Part shown: positions 4,489-5,854 of the stretch, piece after piece
Position numbering within the stretch: position 1 is the first letter of the stretch
Layout of the letters: every line of letters starts with the position of its first letter
NCBI GenBank assembly: GCA_946482615.1
Contig: CAMLSF010000211.1
Coordinates: 1 to 5,854 of the forward strand
Direction: 5' to 3'
Length of the DNA: 5,854 nt
Origin: an uncultured Chromatiaceae bacterium
GTDB lineage: Bacteria > Pseudomonadota > Gammaproteobacteria > Enterobacterales > Alteromonadaceae
Notes under the pieces: model-generated
What the model was told of the DNA's origin: nothing
The model's database searches: none
What the model saw: the letters and a program-made list of their open reading frames with translations, nothing else
Position numbers and translations under genes: made by a program

Positions 4489-5854
4489 CTAAGGAGGCAA
4501 TAAGGACCAGCCTTTAGTCCAGTCGTCTTCCTCGCTGACAGCCCCGATAAAGTCCGTCTTTTCAAAAAAAGCGTCGCTAACAGATAAATCTGCGGCTTCG
4601 GCTGTAGTTATGCTGTAAATACCATTGAGCACAGCTATGCGCACATCAATAGTATTGCCAGCTTGAACGGTAAACCATAACTCAGGATCAATCTCCTCTG
4701 ACGGCTTAAAGTTTTCTGCATTCTCGCAGGCCATACTGGTATGGGTCATTTTAAGCTCGCCTGCAAAAGCTGCATTTGCAGTAGCCGCATCAATTTCCAG
4801 ACATTCCCCCATCAAAGCAGGCCCGGTAATAATACTGTTAGCAATATAACCATGACTGTTGGTTCTGAATAACAGCCCTTCTGAATCGTCAGTGGAATCG
4901 AAGTTATTCCCAATCATGGTGAGATTAGACAAAGTTGGATTGGAAAATGGCTCAGCGAGGCTATTGAAGCTATTGCCATCGGCTTCGATCAGCCTGTTTG
5001 CTTTGGTGTCATCTGTTGCATGCTGCAACAGGGCATACTGCACTTTGCCTCTATAGCCATTAATCCAATCAATGCTGTCATCTCTGGCTGCTGTCACTAT
5101 CAAATGACTTAGCTGCGCCGTACCACCAAAAATGCTAACTCCGTCAGCAGCTGCATTATCAATATGAATATGACTGAGTTCTGTCGCAGAACCTACAGCC
5201 AACAAACCCAGCGCCATATGATAGCTATCAGAATCAGGATCTATGCCACCAGCGTTTTTGATCCGCAGGTAACGCAGGATACCTGAGTTATCTTCATCAT
5301 CATTGCCTGCATAATACAGACCTGTGGGTTGAGCTGGCGCCTGAATGGAGCAGCTCAGATTAGAGCCACAGCTATTTTCCTTTGCATTCCCCAATAAAAT
5401 AACACCACCCCATTGGCCTGGTGCAGGCTCCTGGCCATTCAACTCAGCCTCAGAGGTTAAAGTGATAGGGCTATGAACATAACCATAAGCAATAAGCTGA
5501 GATCCCCGGCTTGTTACAATAACTGTTTGTGGGCTTACAGCCGCTAAGGTAACGCCCGGGCTGATGCGCAAAATAGCCTGGTCAGTGTTATCCAGCCCCA
5601 CTTGTAAGCTTTTAGTCAGTACATAACGCGCATTTTGAGTGGTGCTAGGTAAATGTACCGTGCCCCCACGAATAGTGATCCGTGTTGCGTCTTCACTAAT
5701 AGTGACATTGGAGCCGGCAATACTTTGCAAATAGGCCAGATCAAGCTGTATGACCTGATCCCTATGTACAGTGGATTGCAGGTCTGGATCTTCAGTATCT
5801 GCTATGCCGTCGTTGTCTTTGTCTGTATCACTGTTATCACCAATGCCGTCACCG
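4489..5854 (-). CDS. TSP3-repeat/beta-helix surface protein, 5' end outside the window
   Basis: The visible 454 residues are the C-terminal part; the frame stays open to the right edge, so the true start is not seen. The first 24 visible residues (GDGIGDNSDTDKDNDGIADT, then EDPD) are thrombospondin type 3-like calcium-binding repeats. The rest is a parallel beta-helix-like domain with motifs typical of large secreted proteins of this kind: GQWGGVILLGNA (146-157), SGILRYLRIKNAGG (190-203), DGVSIFGGTAQLSHLIV (237-253) and DDSIDWINGYRGKVQYALLQ (258-277). The close FIGAVSEEDDWTKGW, a few residues before the end, is also usual for them. Cysteines at NSCGSNLSC (160-168), GEC and MAC may pair, in line with export. 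There is no C-terminal sorting tail in the last residues (SLLPP). A cell-surface or secreted role such as adhesion or glycan contact is inference. Confidence 0.82.
   Translation of the reverse strand, partial: GDGIGDNSDTDKDNDGIADTEDPDLQSTVHRDQVIQLDLAYLQSIAGSNVTISEDATRITIRGGTVHLPSTTQNARYVLTKSLQVGLDNTDQAILRISPGVTLAAVSPQTVIVTSRGSQLIAYGYVHSPITLTSEAELNGQEPAPGQWGGVILLGNAKENSCGSNLSCSIQAPAQPTGLYYAGNDDEDNSGILRYLRIKNAGGIDPDSDSYHMALGLLAVGSATELSHIHIDNAAADGVSIFGGTAQLSHLIVTAARDDSIDWINGYRGKVQYALLQHATDDTKANRLIEADGNSFNSLAEPFSNPTLSNLTMIGNNFDSTDDSEGLLFRTNSHGYIANSIITGPALMGECLEIDAATANAAFAGELKMTHTSMACENAENFKPSEEIDPELWFTVQAGNTIDVRIAVLNGIYSITTAEAADLSVSDAFFEKTDFIGAVSEEDDWTKGWSLLPP

Noticed and set aside
4859..5056. 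A 65-codon + strand ORF inside the surface-protein gene
   Set aside because: It is a shadow of the beta-helix coding region.
5728..5730. TTG as the start of the surface-protein gene
   Set aside because: The same frame continues without a stop to the right edge and encodes TSP3-like repeats there, so the TTG is an internal leucine codon.

Overview
The window joins the distal end of an integron gene-cassette array (about 1-2891) to ordinary chromosomal genes (2898-5854). It looks gammaproteobacterial, perhaps a marine or freshwater Alteromonadales or Rheinheimera-like bacterium. That guess rests on the style of the GlxA-type regulator, the DUF2798 membrane protein and the TSP3-repeat/beta-helix surface protein. 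No rRNA or other taxonomic marker is present.

Left part, 1-2891: all good ORFs are on the + strand. Each is a single gene with almost no intergenic DNA, and consecutive genes are separated by attC-like sites that end in GCGTTRRRY-type cores (TCGTTAGCT, GCGTTAGGT, GCGTTAGCT, GCGTTAACC). The inverse core at the end of each cassette is the complement of the first bases of the same cassette, as expected if each was once a circle: TTAGCT/AGCTAAC, TTAGGT/ACCTAAT, TTAGCT/CGCTAAC, and TTCTGT/ACAGAAC for the first. This gives four cassettes: an apparently ORF-less one (54-361), a 404-residue HEPN-type protein (362-1673), a small exported protein with four cysteines (1674-2236) and a second small exported protein (2237-2885). 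No integrase or attI is visible; by cassette orientation they would lie to the left. No convincing promoter was found inside the three ORF cassettes, so they probably depend on read-through or an upstream promoter.

Right part: the last attC stops 6 bp short of the stop codon of a leftward gene for a GlxA-family regulator (DJ-1/PfpI-like domain plus AraC DNA-binding domain). That gene is divergent from a four-helix DUF2798 membrane protein. The 138-bp gap between them holds overlapping candidate promoters and an inverted repeat, suggesting that the regulator controls its neighbour and perhaps itself. A perfect 13-bp hairpin with flanking A and T runs then serves as a bidirectional terminator between the DUF2798 gene and a leftward gene for a large TSP3-repeat/beta-helix surface protein, whose 5' end lies beyond the window.

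The most promising items for new biology are the HEPN protein carried as an integron cassette (candidate anti-phage or abortive-infection factor) and the ORF-less cassette. The latter contains a nested, multi-branched inverted-repeat structure at 127-205 that looks more like a structured RNA or folded single-stranded DNA element than a gene.
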